Assembly (NCBI GenBank): GCA_013398615.1
Contig: VZSR01001479.1
Coordinates: forward strand, 10,050,564 to 10,114,563
Source of the DNA: Brachypodius melanocephalos
Taxonomy: Eukaryota > Chordata > Aves > Passeriformes > Pycnonotidae
DNA: 64,000 nucleotides
Reading direction: 5' to 3'
Shown: positions 63,000 to 64,000 of the stretch, one piece after another
Position numbering within the stretch: the first letter of the stretch is position 1
How the letters are laid out: every line of letters begins with the position of its first letter
Notes under the pieces: model-generated
Told to the model about the DNA's origin: nothing
What the model saw: only the letters and a program-made list of their open reading frames with translations
Database searches by the model: none
Position numbers and translations under genes: made by a program

Positions 63000-64000
63000 T
63001 TCAGCTTTATTTATAGAAACAGAAAAAGATACAAAATTATCAAAGATATATAAAGCACTGAAAAAAAAAAAATAGAAAACAATTTTAGTTCAGAAATAAG
63101 CGTGCTCTATATGACCTTCAGGGTCATTTCCATATTGGAGCCGGAAGTTCTGCATGCATACAAATTGGAATCCAATCACTCAGTAGCACCTCGGTTCACG
63201 GAATAATGGTAATCGATAAGACTGAAGAACAGATTCATGACCTACTGCTCTAATGCTAATTCCACTTAATTACAAAGTTTGAGCAAAGTCTGAGAAAGTT
63301 CATGCCCTTAGCTCAGTGCTGCCCCAAAATGGAGGCTAATCTCAAATCCTTTTAGTAAATTTGGAGGCTTAGAGCCATATACTGTGTGGCTGAGAGAATC
63401 CCTGCAATCATCATCCAGTCAGTCAGGAGAGCCATCTCTTTGGCCTGGCAGCATTCAAGGTAAGTTACTTTCAACAGGCCTCCTAGGAATGGCTTCCAGG
63501 GGAAACCATGGCATTCTCATGGCAGGGAGGCTGGGGGAATCTTAACATAAAAGGCTGGAGCTTCTGCTTTGAAACAGCAAAAGAGGGGCTTTTCTCTGGA
63601 TGGATAGAGAGCTGAAGCCTCTGCCCTTATTTCTTCAGGAATAAATGGAAGGTAACAAGAAGGCTGCCACAGTTGTGAGCAGCAGAGACATCAAAAATGC
63701 AGGCAATAAGTAGAAGCCTGTCTCAGGAACTGAATTTCTTGTTGAAGGGATAAGTTATACCAGACTTGGCTGAACTTGCAGGAGTGATGTATAGCAGGAT
63801 ACTAAGTCCCAACAGGCTGAAATGTCTGCCTGGGGCATGGAACAATTTTTGACATGTTTTGGGTGGAGGAAGCTGCTTTTGGAAGAAGTCTACTCCAGAA
63901 CTTGTGGCCTTTTGACCATGCCTAGGGGGAATGTCTAACTTTAGAAAGATTAAAGACCTTCTGGCTGCTCTTCAGTAGCAGTTTAAAAGGCAGCAGTGTA
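63000..64000 (-). other. Possible 3' UTR of a convergent gene
   Basis: This kilobase lies upstream, on the - strand, of the AATAAA at 63006-63011. I found no match to the known HHAT C-terminus. A 54-codon open frame (63352-63516, - strand) has a hydrophobic stretch but no recognised homologue. The region is either the 3' UTR of the neighbouring gene or intergenic. Confidence 0.3.
63006..63011 (-). terminator. AATAAA poly(A) signal of a - strand gene (HHAT candidate)
   Basis: On the - strand the sequence reads 'tttctataaataaagctgaa', then 'atgggctgttggcttgagag' and 'ctgtgtcttgg'. This is an AATAAA with a GU-rich element 10-35 nt downstream. Upstream on that strand is a U-rich stretch (T12 at 63061-63072). 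In other vertebrates KCNH1 and HHAT lie tail to tail, so HHAT is the expected owner. The identity is inferred from gene order only. Confidence 0.45.

Noticed and set aside
55353..64000. Search for the HHAT terminal coding exon on the - strand
   Set aside because: No reading of the known C-terminal region was found, so HHAT is proposed only from gene order.
1..64000. tRNA, rRNA, CRISPR, endogenous retrovirus or intact transposon
   Set aside because: No cloverleaf, regular spacer array, LTR pair or gag/pol-like frame was recognised. Decayed LTR pieces cannot be excluded without a repeat library.

Overview
This window is vertebrate nuclear DNA, almost certainly from a bird. The evidence is one large exon encoding the C-terminus of the voltage-gated potassium channel KCNH1 (EAG1, Kv10.1), and several decayed copies of CR1, the main LINE of bird genomes, ending in the typical 'attctatgattctatga' tail. 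The rest is AT-rich non-coding sequence with simple repeats. Nothing bacterial, viral or CRISPR-like was seen.

Layout. Bases 1 to about 48285 read as one long intron of KCNH1 on the + strand, its last intron, whose 5' splice site lies outside the window. I recognised no other KCNH1 exon in it. It holds five + strand CR1 3' fragments (about 13.2, 14.8, 26.7, 29.3 and 43.2 kb), one - strand CR1 fragment (about 14.5 kb), a (TG)n run, a hexanucleotide satellite (about 28.3 kb), several A/C-rich or T/G-rich tracts, short tandem duplications, and GC-richer pockets with long but unconvincing open frames.

The terminal KCNH1 coding exon runs from 48286 to 49134. It starts after a clear polypyrimidine-AG acceptor, in phase 0, and encodes 282 residues. 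These include the C-terminal calmodulin-binding segment, a variable CpG-rich linker, the tetramerising coiled coil and the conserved C-terminal tail. A long 3' UTR probably follows, ending near 55350, where AATAAA is followed by a GU-rich element.

From about 55.35 kb to 63.0 kb the sequence appears intergenic. At 63.0 kb the - strand has its own AATAAA followed by a GU-rich stretch, suggesting the 3' end of a convergent - strand gene whose coding part lies beyond the window. HHAT is the expected tail-to-tail neighbour of KCNH1 from vertebrate gene order, but no HHAT coding sequence was recognised here.

I found no convincing undescribed biological system. The points most worth checking are the CpG-dense, fast-changing linker inside the KCNH1 exon, the tandem poly(A) sites, the convergent gene end near 63 kb, and a few structured repeats.
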